The notes under the pieces were generated by a model, which saw nothing but the letters and a program-made list of their open reading frames with translations, was not told where the DNA came from and did no database searches. DNA of 64,000 nucleotides, from NCBI GenBank assembly GCA_963930775.1, contig OZ005697.1, positions 7,896,292 through 7,960,291 on the forward strand. Reading direction: 5' to 3'. Shown piece after piece: positions 1 through 13,180 of this stretch. Positions within the stretch are counted from its first letter, which is position 1; every line of letters starts with the position of its first letter. Source of the stretch: Cliona cf. orientalis. Lineage: Eukaryota; Porifera; Demospongiae; Clionaida; Clionaidae. Made by a program: the position numbers and the translations under genes.

Positions 1-78
1 TTAAAACAAGTACCCAAATTGAAACTTGTAGACAATACAATATTATGTCATCATTACGTAATAAGGTAAATGTCCCTG

Positions 79-614
79 TTATGAGTCACTTAAGCAAGTG
101 ATATGCCACATAATAACACGTTTACTAATTGGGGGGCTATAAATTTTTATGGACTTCCCCCAATGTGTCTGTTGCGTGGGTTACAAATAAGATTTCTCCT
201 ATTGAAAGATGTTTAAAAAAATATATATTTATCTTGTCAGCACTATTACTGAAAGTATTATGGGCCGCCTGCTGGTATTATGAGTCACTATTTTCAGTGC
301 CATGAACTCAACCATGATAAAGCTTCTTTAACAGATGGAATGTACTTAGCAGCCAAGAGGCATAGTTGTGAAGACTAGATAGGAGTGGCTAAATATGCCA
401 AAAGAAATCATTTTGTTAAAATGGTGCATCAAAGATTGAAAATCCTTCTCTAAATATACAATAAGCAGAAATCTACATGAAAATTGAATAGGTAATGGAA
501 ACAATAATTTAATCATCAGATAATAAATTAACGTCTCCACAATACGCTGGCCCAATAGTTGGATACTTGCAAATCAATTAGTCTTGATGACCCATAATAC
601 AGGCTGACTGATAG
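79..614. repeat. Dispersed ~535 bp repeat, copy 1
   Basis: This block resembles 46455-46985 along its whole length. Shared landmarks are the TTATGAGTCAC start, an internal CGCCTGCTGGTATTATGAGT and the end TGACCCATAATACA.GCTGACT. In the other copy the two ends form a short inverted repeat (TTATGAGTCA / TGACTCATAA); here the right end is degraded. A non-autonomous DNA element is the likely explanation. No coding capacity was seen. Confidence 0.7.
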
Positions 615-2763
615 AGATATCTACCTTACCCATATATAGCAGAACTAACATTATACAGAGTTTATAATAATATTATTAGTACCTATAATGTGGTACATAT
701 TATAATTATTATTATTAAAAATATTATATTCATGGGGTACGGTGTCTGAGTCAAAATAAACTAACTTCTCTTCATTTAATCCACTACAGTAAACTGAAAC
801 TGAATACAACATGTAAAACAAAACCAAGTATAGTCATTCTTCCCAGCATATTACTATTCACTAAAAACTAAAATTGATTTTTTTTACTTGCATGATGCAA
901 GTCATGTGAATATAGGAGGGTATCTTCCTCAGCAGCTGTGCCACTCCAATAACATTTTCGCCAATGAGAGCAGGTGCATGGTGAAATTGGCAAAAATTTT
1001 CACATGGCGAATATCCGTACAAGTACGATACTATCAAAACAATAGTAAAATATATACTGTGCTAAAATAATTAATGCTCAGCGTCCACCAACCACATCCA
1101 GTGGGTATCAATGTACATGTATACTAATTCTTTTGCACCTGGCCTTTAATTGGTCATTGCATTCCCACTAAAATAAGTAAATTTATTACTGAGAGCACAC
1201 ATGAACAGTTAGTATAATATGGGATAAGTTAATAAATGCTAGCTAGACTAGCTACATAGGTCTACAGTGCTTAAGTTGCCACCTGAAGCAGCTCAATTAA
1301 ATGCATGCCTTTGATATGGGAAAATAAGCACACGTATAATACATAATTATACATGCATGTATGGATATAATATAAACACTCACAGATTTACTAGTAACTC
1401 AACTTTCAGTTTACATGTATGCCCTCAACTAGCTAGACTCTCGGCTTTCCTTTGCTTTGCTTTGCTTAAGTTGGCTAAAATATTTAAAGAGCTAATAGCA
1501 TTCTAGCTTGTAGTTTTAAAAGCAATGGTTGATCTGGAATCGCTAGCTATCCAAAAGACGATGAAGCCACAGTAGCCACAGTAGCTACTTCTAACAGCCC
1601 TAAATAGACACAAGCATCATTCCAGAATCAGGACTGAGCCCGGGAGACTTTCATCCTCTATCAAAACAAAACACAATTATAGAAAACCATACAAAAACGA
1701 TCAAGAATACTGAATATCTCTGGCAGCCTAAGCTAACACACACTCACTCTATATGAACACAATTATTACAGAAAACTACACAAAAATTTAAAAAGAGCTA
1801 CTGAACATCTCAGCCTATAGGCATAGATGTATAAGTACATACAGATGTAATACAGTAGTTACGTTGATTGGGAAGCACGAGATGCATGATCGAGTACACT
1901 CCAATTAATGTCACATAACTAATTTGTTCGCCCATGTCCCAATTTCATTATCAGACTACCCTATGATCACACTTTAGTAATTACATAGAGGTACACATGC
2001 ATGCACGTGCATGTATAGGTGTAGGTAGTCCAGTTGTGTAGGTCAGCAGTACCAATAGTCAAAGGAACCAAAATATTGATCACATCCTAAGGAAAGTTGA
2101 AATTCCATGTCTACTGTGATCATCAGGATCAAAACCATACATGTACACTAAGGAAGTCTTTCTCACATCAACACACACACACACACACACGTGCACGTAC
2201 AAAAACTAAATACTTCATAACCACAAATTTAAACAATCAACAGAATATCTATCTTACGAAAGATGATCACTTTTGGGCATTTTCAATAAACATCAAAAGA
2301 TTTAACACCAATATGGACAGGTGGACATACATGTATTATGCACATCTCACTGCACTGATTTTTAAACCAAAAGGTCATTTGATTGCATATTGAGGCTACA
2401 TGCTAAGATTTGACACATCATCATTTACTTCAAAGCGCCTTTGAAAATCGCTGACTTAGCAAGTGAGGTTAGGTAACCATAAATATTGACATTACTACTA
2501 TAATATTATACTACATGTAACACTCCTTTCAATCGATAGTAAATATTATTAGTTTTAAGTTCCTGCACGTGGTTCAACACTCCACCATGACGAACATACA
2601 ATGTTATATATAACACTTTTCAAACTAAAGAACTCATTTACTTTGAAGCACTTAGTGATCTTAATAAATACTACTGCACGCACTGCTTATATATGCTTAT
2701 TAATTTTTCCCTTCACATACATACTTCGCTCATATACGGAACAAACACACATGCAACCATCAC

Positions 2764-3004
2764 CTGCACACACACACACATGCACACACATGTATACATA
2801 ACTGTGTTATTATGTCTCATGCGAGATAAAATTATCTACGTATGCAAGAAGTGCAGGGCAGGGGGCTTATGCGCAAGGGAGGGGACACACACACACACAT
2901 GCACACACACATGTATACATAACTGTGTTATTATGTCTCATGCGAGATAAAATTATCTACGTACGCAAGAAGTGCAGGGCCGGGGCTTATGCGCAAGGGA
3001 GGGG
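2764..3004. repeat. Two-copy tandem duplication, period 121 bp
   Basis: Two adjacent near-identical units (about 2764-2884 and 2885-3004). Each starts in a CA repeat and runs through TGTATACATAACTGTG to GCGCAAGGGAGGGGA. The second unit runs into GTAATTACAGGATTCTACTG, which resembles the terminal repeat of the element at 24454-24772. Confidence 0.85.
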
Positions 3005-6000
3005 ACCGTAATTACAGGATTCTACTGTAATCATCCCCTCCCTGCTTTATAGTTATACCATTATCATCAGTCTACTTCTCGTAAATTATCGATTGGTATT
3101 TTAAAGTGATTCCCAAGAATACAAAATTAATGTATATGTACCTAATTACATGTGCATGCATGTAATACATACATTGTAATATTATGGCAGTCAGTTTCCT
3201 TTCAGTGTTGAAGAAAGTAAAACAATTGATCACATGCTCTTAGGCAATAGCTAGGGACCCTTCTTGAGTATAATCACAATGAAACTAAGATTTCGCAAGA
3301 GCTCTTAATACTACCCATAGTCACACATGTAATTATATACCATAAAAATAATCATCTTACTATAATTACAGCGCTAAAATTAATTATCCCATCTTATTAT
3401 AAACCACTATAAATACACAGCTGCATTGTCCACCGCCGCCTAAGCCAAATGTTATTGTAACTATTGAAAAATACACACTATGTGTAATAGCTACATGTAC
3501 AGCTTTTGATGGAAAAACATGAAAAGAGTCAAGCAGTATGATTTTCCTTTTTGCCTGTAGCTGTATATACAGTTGCGTGTAGCGTTGAACAATAGCAAGA
3601 TAAATAGTTATTGTGCAATCTGCAACTGCTCCTGAGCAATCTTTCCTGATTACCCACTGCATTGTACACGACACTATCTAGTAAAGAAAACCCGCAGCGT
3701 TTATTAAATACAGCACTATACTAATTACGTCATTATACACATGAATTAGGTTAATTGGAAGGGGGTGGGTGTACAGTAAGTTCATGCATCTTCTACTATC
3801 AATCCCAAGTCTAAGCAGCAACCATCCCATATTGTCTGCTCAGGCAAGCCACCTAATATCCCAGTAAAAGGCAGAGATACCACTTGCAATGTACATGTAG
3901 GTGGTACCTATAGCCTAGGGGTGATGCGTTATACCACAATTATGGTCATGTGACTAGTACTTTTTGTTTGCTCATGACCACCCTCCACTTTCAAGCTACA
4001 TTTGTCACCAGTCATGCATCCACTCCACTACTCTTATACCTATGATCGCCACTACATATAAATATTATACAGTAGCCAACAATGAATTAAATACAAATAT
4101 CAACTCTTTAGATCTTCAACTTAGGTTATACATTGCACATGTACATGTAGCTGTATAGGCACCTTCAAATTCGTGGTTCTATTTACGTGGCTATGATAAT
4201 GATGTTTGTTGTACACTTCAAATGATTAAAAATGCACTGTACAAATAAAAAAAAGCAATGAAGTACGTATATTATATATAATTATTGTCACAGTTTCCTC
4301 TAAAACTTAAATAAGTATTTTTATATCAGCGATAGAAGTTGAGCTATCATCTGCATACATGCATGTACACATGTACATGCATGCAGGCTATTTTTCAGCC
4401 AGTTATGTACATAATTATATAGTACTACGGTAAATTATACTATCCGCGTGATCTAAACTTTCAACTAATTACTACATAAAGTTTTCAAAATCCACAGCAC
4501 ACACACACATACATCACGGTACAGAGGTGCACCAACTGCAACCATAACTCGATCCATAACAACTACTTTTGGGGAATAAATAATTAAAGACAAGCGATTT
4601 GGGGATAAGAGAAGTGCATGGGAGCAAAAAATTACACTATGACATTGTAGAAAATTGCCCAACTTGCTTCTCACACACAAATTGTAATTGACTTCTGATG
4701 GCTTTCAAAAAATTAATTAAAATTTTAATTAATGGTTATACATTTGCCTCAATCTGTATACCACACAACGTCATAGCTTAATGATTCCAGAACTCAAACA
4801 ATTTGAGTTTATTGAGCTTACCACACCCATCTGGGAGAGCCAGAGATTCATGCAGAATAATGCAGTCCAGCCGGCTCCAAATAAATCTCAATATTATTAT
4901 AGCATTTCGTAGCACGTATAATACAGGACTATTCGTTTATCCCAGCATTTACATATTTCACGCTGAAGCTCATGTGTGTGCATGCATGCATACATTAATG
5001 GGCTAAGGGAGGATACATGGGAACAAATTCAAGTCAGTACTCCACTCCCAAATCAACATTTCTCTGCGGTCTACACGCATGTACATGTGCACCTGTCTAT
5101 TCAGAACATAACCACAATTATTATAATCTACAATGTACCAAATTTCATGACAGCAAATGTTTCACGAAATCAGGATTTCGTTACATTGGGAAATACTACA
5201 ACACAAAATGCACATGCATGTCACATGCATGTACTACATGGATGAAAGAGAGTTGAGCTGTATCCTCATCTAAACAACCAACAAAACACAAGCCACAAAG
5301 GAATAGCTATCAGATTTCCACTAGCTAGATGGCCAGGCCGATAGACATGCAGATACGGATAGCTTGCATTTGTTTTGAGTAAACGAAAAGTAGATTTTGA
5401 TAATATAACTCCTTCCCCAAAACATATGCAGGCGTAAACACGAACACACATGCACGCGTGATCACAAAATTAATCTTCCTGGCAACACAGAAAATAAAAA
5501 CACAGATCAAGGTCCCAATCTCTAATCTACAGCCTATGCATCAATGTACTAAAACATTTCCTGGGTAGACCATAATAATTATGTGTACTATAATAATAAT
5601 ATTATGAATATTGACAGCAAACAGATCAAGCATATAATTATGGCATAGCAGGAAAACTAATGTTGGCAGCATGCAATTTTACTATTATTAATGAATTTTA
5701 GAAGCACTTGGAGGTACATATATATCAGATAGCCTCAGGCCGTCGCACATGTCACTGATGGATACACTCAATGTAGGTCGAAGTGAGACTACTAGAAAAG
5801 TACGTGTACATTGTGAGGTTACAAGGCTCAGGTATACAGATACATATATGTACGTATGTACAGATCAAGGCTGATTGATAAGGTGGTGTGGGCGTAGACA
5901 TTAAATTTATTGGAACAATAGAAACAAATTAAACTACCTTCTTGGAATCTCATATCTGCTATACGGTATGTGTAAAACCGTGCTAATTAATAATTAATAC

Positions 6001-6026
6001 GAATTACACGTTGTGGTCAGCCGCTA

Positions 6027-6490
6027 CATGCATCAATAGCATCTTTAACAGTAATTCATGTGCTAATACTAATGTGCTAATGTGCACATACTAATAGGCT
6101 AAGCTTGGGGTACTATTTGTATTATCCTCAACAATACAAGTTCATCAACAAGTCTGAGCTTACTACGACTGACGTGTACATGCATCTTTAACAGTAATTC
6201 ATGTGCTTACACTAATGTGCTAATGTGCGTATACTAATAGGCTAAGCTTGGTAGATTAATGGGTACTATTAAATTTTGTATTATCCTCAACAAGACAATT
6301 AAGTTCATCAATGAGTCTGAGCTTACTACGACATGTACATGCATCAACAACACCGTACCTTCAACAGCATTTCATGTGCTAATACTAATGTGCTAGTGTG
6401 CATATACTAATAGGCTAAGCTTGATTGATTAACTATTTTGTATTATCCTCAACAAAACAAGTTCATCAACAAGTCTGAGCTTACTACGAC
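6027..6490. repeat. Three-copy minisatellite, unit ~140-175 bp
   Basis: Three head-to-tail diverged units. Each carries CATGTGCTAATACTAATGTG, AATAGGCTAAGCTTG, TATTATCCTCAACAA and AAGTCTGAGCTTACTACGAC in the same order. Spacing varies through small indels. Confidence 0.85.
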
Positions 6491-6597
6491 AAACAAAACA
6501 GTTGTCAATGAGTTACTAATAGAGCTGGAATAGGGGTTATGCATGAAAACAAATTGATTTATGCAGCTACACATGTATGCAATATTCCATACCCTCA

Positions 6598-6712
6598 TTC
6601 TCTCTCTCTCCCTCTCTCCCTCTCTCCTTCTCTCTCTCCCTCTCTCCCCCTTTCTCTCCCTCTCTCTCCCTCTCCCTCTCCCTCTCTCTCTCTCCCCATC
6701 CCTCCCTCCCTC
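6598..6712. repeat. CT-rich microsatellite
   Basis: About 115 bases of (CT)n/(CCCTCT)n on the plus strand, just beyond the last visible VPS13 donor site, so (GA)n inside the following intron in the gene's sense. Reading frames across it are Ser/Leu/Pro repeats and are not genes. Confidence 0.95.
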
Positions 6713-6723
6713 CTATTACTCAC

Positions 6724-8500
6724 TCTCTTTCAGCTTCTTCTTCTTGGCTGCCTCTTCATAGTCCTTAATCTTCTTCTCCTTTTCCTTTCTCTGTCTCTTT
6801 AGTGCCTTCTCAGGGTCATAGTGCATGTCAAGGTCCGGTTCCAATACCACATACACATCGTCAATGGATACCACCAGTGGGTCCTTGGTCAGCTTCTTCC
6901 AGGGAATCTTTAACTCAAGTTTACCTAAAGGAAAATAATATGACATTGTGATAAATAATAATAATTATAAATATGGTTTTGCTGGAGTAAGATAATATAT
7001 TATATGTGATAAATTTTTGACTTAGATTAATTGCCGCAATACACGTAGATATTAAACGAATCATTAAGTTTGACTTTCATGATCTGTGCAAATAATCGAC
7101 GAAATTTTTTGAGGCTTAAATGTGGTCACACAGGAACATCACATTAGAATACAAGGGCATCAACAGGCATTGTGAACATTACACAATGTGAGAGAACATA
7201 GGAGGTCTGAAATGCCGACAACTATGCTCTCTCATGCCCGGGGAGGGGGGAGAGGGAGGGGCAGATTCTCAGACACAGCAACATCATAGTCTAAGAGCAG
7301 TGTGGAGTTTGAGGTTAAAGTTAATTAAAATTAATGATCATGAATATCATATCATAAACCCTGTTCACACACACTGATCCAAATTAAACTGAACCGGTTT
7401 AAACTGCGTTTACACACTAGCGCTTGATCCGGATTAATATTTTCATGGCCCATTACTTTACATGTAATCCACTTTTAATCCACATCAGGACGTGGATTCT
7501 AATCCGGATTATCTAATCCAGATTAAAAGTGGATTAAGGTCTTTACACAGAAACTGGATTAGCAGATTCTAATCTGGATTAAAGGCCTAGTGTAAACGGG
7601 GCTATAAAGAGCCCCAGTTTCCTTCAGGGACCACATGTACTTAGAGATACATGTATACAGCCAGCACCATTGCATGCATGCAGGTGCGGGTAGCTAAACA
7701 AACCAGCTGAGCTCTGTCCAAAGTTTCCAATACAGTGGGGAAGGAATGGTCAAATAAATATCTCACTAGCTTGGAGAGTATTGTTCTATCCACTAAGAAA
7801 CACACAATGGCAAGCTAATGTGGAGGTAAGTATATTGACACAGTTAGTAGATCTGAGGGTTTGAATTTCATGGAGGAAGCATCATTTGGGGGGATCCCAA
7901 AATTTCCCATGAGCTGCCTCCCAAACTCCCAAAATGAAGCAAATACTACTTCTATAGTGCTAGGAACAAGGAAATTTCAGGCTTCACTATAATAATTATT
8001 TACAAGCTTTCTATTTGTACAAAAATTAACGGAATTCTATAGGCAAATCTTGTGTACACATGTCTATTATTAGTGTATGTATCCTAGATCTATAATGTTT
8101 ACTTCATGCTTCAGAGGGGCGGATCTGGCAGTGCGTGGGGAGAGGGGGAGGGGGACTGAAGAACTATACGAACTTTGCGTCTTTCGTTACATTTGAAGGA
8201 CTGAGTAGCAAGCAGTATCATTGGCTTATAGACTCTTTGCCCTTGGTAGTATTCATAATCCTTTGAATCCTTCCTACACAAAAACTAATCAGCCTTATCA
8301 TTAAAAAAACAGTAGTAGAGATCTACTATAATAGTGTTACATAGGTAACTGTGAGTTGTGGTACATGTTTATCAAAATAATAAAGGGAAGCAAAGGAAAT
8401 AGCTACCAGCTTGTGTACATGTACATGGTGCATACTAACTTAGAATCCTTCCAAATTCCTAATCCCCAACCACCATCCCCTCTTTCCCTCCTCCCTCCCC

Positions 8501-8532
<32 letters not shown>

Positions 8533-10973
8533 ACCTCCCTCATTCTCTCTCTTTCCCTCCCTCCCCTCCCTCTCCCTCCTTCTCCCTCACACCGTCTACA
8601 TGTATCCCTCTCCCGCCCTCTCTCTCCTTCTCTCCCTCCTCCCTCTCCCTCTCTCTTTCTCTCTTCCTCTCTCTAGCTCAATCTGCACAACACAGATAAG
8701 TCACTCGGTGGTTGAATGATGTTCAGGATTCTAATTATATACATACATACACTCACACATGCACAGGTGGTCATCTGTGAAAGGTCAACAATGCACAGAA
8801 GAATATAGTGTATTTAAAAGGAAACAATTGAACCATATGAATATATACACTATGCACAGTGTATATGTACATGAATAAAACATTAGCTGCATGACGGCAA
8901 TATGTCACTAATACCTATTTTGTCGTAAAGTATAATCACAAGTTACAGTACAAGAAAGCTACTCCTTTAATTTCATGTACATGTATATGGATACTTCCCA
9001 AAAATAATACTTAGGAGGTCTTGGATTATAGGACATGGTCCTAGATACATATTGATACGATCACCCCCTCGCTACTTGTAGCTGAAGTCTGGGTCTGCTC
9101 CAGCCCATGCACACAAACTAGCACATGTCCACACCACACCCTAAAAATTAGAACAGTTCCTTTAATTAGAATAGTTAGAGCTACAACCCCCAGAATAGTC
9201 TACTATAAATAGATAACAACACATACATAAAAATAACATTATTACTTACCAATGTAGCTTCTTTTGATCTTGATGGGTACATCAAGATCTGCCTCGGCCT
9301 GCACGTGTGTGTGTGTGAAGAACACATATATATACATGCACTAAACAAAACAATCACACTATACATAGAGTACAGTCTGCAGACCAGAACATAACCACAG
9401 ACTAGAAAATACACATGTAACAAAATGGAAATATCTAATGGCAATCACATGCTCAGGCGGGCATATCTAACTATGCTAACCATACTAACATTGAGGGATG
9501 GTTAAATATAATTATGCACACACGTAGGGATACACACAGTGAAACCACAGATTAGAAAACTATACCACAGGTTTCCCTAGTAGATAGAAACGTGTCAAAG
9601 CAGCTTGATCTTTGACCAAAACAAACAAGAATAGCTACTGTTCTATTCTAAATTTCTAAGGCAAGTCCATGCACGTACAGATGTATGCTGCATTGTCCAC
9701 ACATTGTAGTTATAAGCTAGTAAAGAGAAAGTTATAATAAATTATATACATGTGCAGGTCTGTCTGAGCCAGCACTGGGGTGGCTAACTTCCTCTGAATT
9801 TAATGTTTGTACAAAGTGAACTTTCACACTTAAAAACAAGTACACATACACATATGTACTACAGGGCACACAATGTATCATGAAGCTACATAACAATAGA
9901 CAGTGTAATCGACAACGTTGATGTTGTTCATGTGTGTATTGTCACTGAGACCGACAGTTAAGCATTGTCCATGCACTACAGAGGTAACAAGCTATGCAAA
10001 ATCTATTTAAAGATGTTGCTGATCTAACGAGAAGGTTGTAGCAAAATGGCTACCGTATAACGGGAAGCTTTCAAGGGAGAAAACTTGAAATTCACGAATT
10101 TCACGATTTTTCAGCCATCCACGAAAGTTTTCTCCACGAAATTCTAGGCATGCCACACTCATTATGCGACCAGTTTTAACATTCCACGAAAGTTTTCTCC
10201 GCAAAATGCTCCTTTCCTACCATCAGCTGAAGTTTTCTCCCTCGACAATTTCCCGCTATACGGGGTATAATATTATACTCAATCCATGGACTAGTACATT
10301 TTGCAATTAAATTTTGTGTTATCAATGGCAAATGAGTCGGAACATATCAACACAAGCATTTGTGTAAGTTAAGAAGTTTAATAACAGGAACATTTCCCAA
10401 ACTACAGAGAGAGAAGAAAGGAGCAGGGAGAGATAGAAAACGAGACAGAGATAGACAGAAAGAGAAAGGAGAGAGAGGGGGTGGAGAGAGAGAATGGGGT
10501 GGAAGGAAGGAGGGAAAGAGAGAGCTCCCAATGTGTTTACTCACAAAGAGGTCTTCTTTGAGCTCGAGGTTGTCCAACTGAGCATGACCTGTGTGTGGCC
10601 ATGTGAACAATAGCGTGATATTGTAAGTTCTCACCCATGTAGACAAACACTGAATGTAGGCTACATACAGTTGGCTCACAAAGCAGCATGTATATTATTA
10701 TAGTACATTGCATGCAGTTTGCATACTCAAACATACACTTATAAACATGCTATAATTGATGTCAATACCAATAAATAAAAGCCTAACAAGTGTAAACAGC
10801 AAACTATTTCATTATCAGTGGGTGGGACAATGATGTCAAAACGATTTCGGGTGGGTGTATACAACAGTCTCACCTTTCCAAACGCCTACTTTGAGCTGGG
10901 AGGTGTCTAGCCTCTTGACGTAGGGCTTGAGGTAGCGATTGAGCAGTTCGATCACCACCGATTCGAACACCAT
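6724..10973 (-). CDS. VPS13: VPS13-type lipid-transfer protein, N-terminal exons only (partial)
   Basis: VPS13 proteins are long bridge-like lipid-transfer proteins at membrane contact sites; their N-terminus is the chorein domain. Four exons join in frame: 10874-10973 (starts MVFESVVIELLNRYLKPYV, then LDTSQLKVGVWKG), 10545-10588 (HAQLDNLELKEDLF), 9250-9298 (AEADLDVPIKIKRSYIG) and 6724-6924 (KLELKIPWKKLTKDPLVV..., then a Lys/Glu-rich helix). The first exons match the classic VPS13 opening MVFES..LLNR.L..YV..LDTSQL...W.G, and IPWK is also a hallmark. All donors are GTGAG/GTAAG. Exon 4 ends at the donor GTGAGTAAT (6723); reading through instead meets a stop after KESE. Only about 131 of the several thousand residues expected are present, so the rest lies beyond the left edge, was missed, or this is a truncated copy. 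The paralogue (A, B, C or D) cannot be decided. Confidence 0.88.
7403..7603. mobile_element. MITE with ~30 bp terminal inverted repeats
   Basis: The left end CTGCGTTTACACACTAGCGC...ATCCGGATTA is matched in reverse by the right end TAATCTGGATTAAAGGCCTAGTGTAAACGG. The interior is built of repeated AATCCGGATTA/TAATCCAGATTA units. It lies in intron 3 of the VPS13 gene. About 200 bp, no coding capacity. Confidence 0.75.
8461..8675. repeat. CT/CCCT-rich low-complexity tract
   Basis: About 215 bases of pyrimidine-only sequence with a poly-C run and (CT)n, in intron 3 of VPS13. It is the source of a spurious Pro/Leu/Ser reading frame. Confidence 0.95.
10051..10267. mobile_element. MITE with TACCG..TATA.CGGGAA inverted ends
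   Basis: The left end TACCGTATAACGGGAA and the right end TTTCCCGCTATACGGGGTA are inverted repeats. The interior holds three copies of GAAAGTTTTCTCC-like units. The ends lie at TA, as in Tc1/mariner-type insertions. It lies in intron 2 of VPS13 and overlaps a spurious minus-strand reading frame (10007-10204). Confidence 0.75.
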
Positions 10974-11275
10974 GGCCGGCTGTAGCAACTCTCTGCTTCG
11001 ACACAGCCTGAAACGGTAGAAATTTCTGCTCGCTCAGCAGATATGGCTTGTATCGATCTAGATCTCGAGATCGCGCACGTGTTGCAGACATGCATTGCTG
11101 ACTCAGCAAGTTTGCGTTTTCCCCCCTTGCACGGTGCGGGAATACGCGCCATTCGGGGAAGTTGGAATTCGTCTATTTATGGAGGGCCGGGGGCGAGGAC
11201 CACATGAGATGCGGTCGATCGCAAATCACAGAAGTGGCTAAAGCAATCGGAGCCAGCCGCAGAAGGAATACTGGT
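10974..11275. promoter_or_regulatory. CpG-rich 5' region of VPS13, possibly bidirectional
   Basis: GC- and CpG-rich block immediately upstream of the VPS13 start codon. At 11271 on the plus strand GAATACTG|GTACGTAAT resembles a splice donor, so a non-coding first exon of the plus-strand gene at 13181 may start here. This is inference; no TATA box was identified. Confidence 0.35.
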
Positions 11276-11977
11276 ACGTAATAATAGATTATTATTGACT
11301 GCAATTCTTTGAGTTAGCTACTGCATGTGCGGATCGAGGTGCAGCGCCAACCAGTCCATGTAGCTACGTAGCTACTGCTATATAGGCGCTACGGATGGTC
11401 GTGCCGAACTATAGCTAGTTGGTGCAATGAAGGCCAGTCTGTATAGCTATTAAATTTATGTTCAGCATACATGCATAATTTATGAGCATTGGGTGTTTGT
11501 ATGTAGGCTAGCTACATATATATCAATGCATGCAACAGCTAGCCAGCAAGCATAGTGTGTCGATCAAGAAAATAACTGATGTCAAAGCAAGTCCTACTGT
11601 TACCTCAATTGTGGTTACTTTTGACAATGACTATTAATAATTATGACTAATTTTCAACTTGCCTACTAGCTATAATATAAATAGCTACAATCAACACTAA
11701 TAATAATATTATTAATAATTATGAGCGCTACAGGAATAGCTATAGGTTCAGGTAGCTATGGCTTAATTAATACGACAAAGCTAAATTCCACTGTACAGAT
11801 AGCTATCAATTTTAAGCGTGATCAACAGAATATCATAATTATTGCATGATTGCTAATTGTGCCTAGTAGCTAGTTATAGCACAGCTATGACTTGCTCTTG
11901 TACATCAAAGCTTCACTTGCCTTAAGGTTTAATATTTATAGTTGATCAGCATTAGCTGCCGGAGTTATTAACTGATA

Positions 11978-12010
11978 GCAAGGGCTTACGCGGCTCGATA
12001 AGCCCTTGCT
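11978..12010. repeat. Perfect short hairpin, CAAGGGCTTA family
   Basis: GCAAGGGCTTA and TAAGCCCTTGC flank about 11 bases. The stem shares CAAGGGCTTA with the larger foldback at 14980-15214 and resembles CAAGGGCGTA at 42198-42239. Confidence 0.7.
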
Positions 12011-12275
12011 GATAGCCAAGCCATTTTCTCATGCACCTTCAAGTTGACTGTTGCTTGAAATAAGACGTCTATTTAGATAGCTAAATTGCCTTGGCACTGA
12101 TACCGCTCTCCTCCAAGTTCGCTATAATATTATAGCCCTAAAGTCGCACACCAAATCATTGACCATATTATTTCCTTGTAGCTAGTCTATTTACAGCTCA
12201 CCAACTGTGACCACATACACTTGACAATACATACATGTACAATATTATCAAGCACATTCATAGCTGGAGTTCCAT

Positions 12276-12555
12276 AGGCACTGGCGTAAGAAACAGGGGG
12301 GCTGGGGGGCTGTAGCCCCCCCCCCCCCCCCCCATCTTGTCAGCCAAGTGGGCCTAAACCTAGGAAGATATTTATTCTACTAGGCCTTGACATCTTCAAA
12401 TTTGTGATGTAAAGTCTACTTTACAGACAAATTAGCATAATAATGGGCATGGTTTGAAGGCGTATCGTGTGATCAAAAAAAATTTTTGTGCACTTTGCAC
12501 GCAATTTTATTTACAGCCCCCCTATTCAAAAACATCTTCTTACGCCACTGATAGG
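12276..12555. mobile_element. MITE with TGGCGTAAGAA ends and internal poly-C
   Basis: Terminal inverted repeats TAGGCACTGGCGTAAGAA (left) and TTCTTACGCCACTGATAGG (right) bound about 280 bp. An 18-base C run at 12316-12333 lies inside. No coding capacity. It lies upstream of the PPxY gene at 13181. Confidence 0.8.
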
Positions 12556-13180
12556 TGAAAGAAGACATGTCATTGTCAGAGTAGCTACAGCAAAACTGCA
12601 TTTTTGACTACAGTTTGTGCAAGCTCTGACTCAAGGAAGTGTTTCAGTGCCTACTGTATTGTAACTAATTAGTAACTGCTAGGTGCAAACATGCAGGAAC
12701 CATTCTATTGATGCATGTATAGCTTGCTGTTCAGATTGTTGTGGGAATACTTCATAAAAGCCTTCTGTATGTGTAACTATCTGATCACTTCCTCGATAAG
12801 TGTATGAAAATATTCATAATTCTCCCGTCCAATAGCTGTAGGCTATACTGTAGCAGTGCAAAGCTGTGCATGTACTTTTCAGCATGATTTATATTGACGG
12901 CTATAGGCATCCTGTGTGAATGAATGCCGACATTGTTGCAGTACACAAATGACCGGTAATGCAGCTGGCTAATCAATCCGTAGCTATACTATTCAGTTTG
13001 CAAACATGTATGCATCATAGTGTATAAGAAACACTGTAATACTACAGCCAGGTTGTTCCCAGGCGCTGTTGCCAGCTTTGAAGTGATTCAGTGAAGATCC
13101 TGGGAACGAGGCTACGTTAACTATTAATACACTAGCTGAACGATTTCCCATACACATGACACATGCAGAGAACTATAAGT

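Larger units (their letters stand above)
615..6597. other. Non-coding repeat-rich stretch, no gene seen
   Basis: AT-rich DNA rich in TACATG/ATGCATG words, CA repeats and short satellites. The reading frames of 60-98 codons here are low complexity (for example His-Thr repeats from CA tracts) and lack splice context or a recognisable family. It could be the next, very long, intron of the VPS13 gene that begins at 10973 on the minus strand. Short exons may be missed by eye. Confidence 0.5.

Noticed and set aside
8356-8676. 106-codon Pro/Leu/Ser frame
   Set aside because: Translation of a CT/CCCT tract inside a VPS13 intron.
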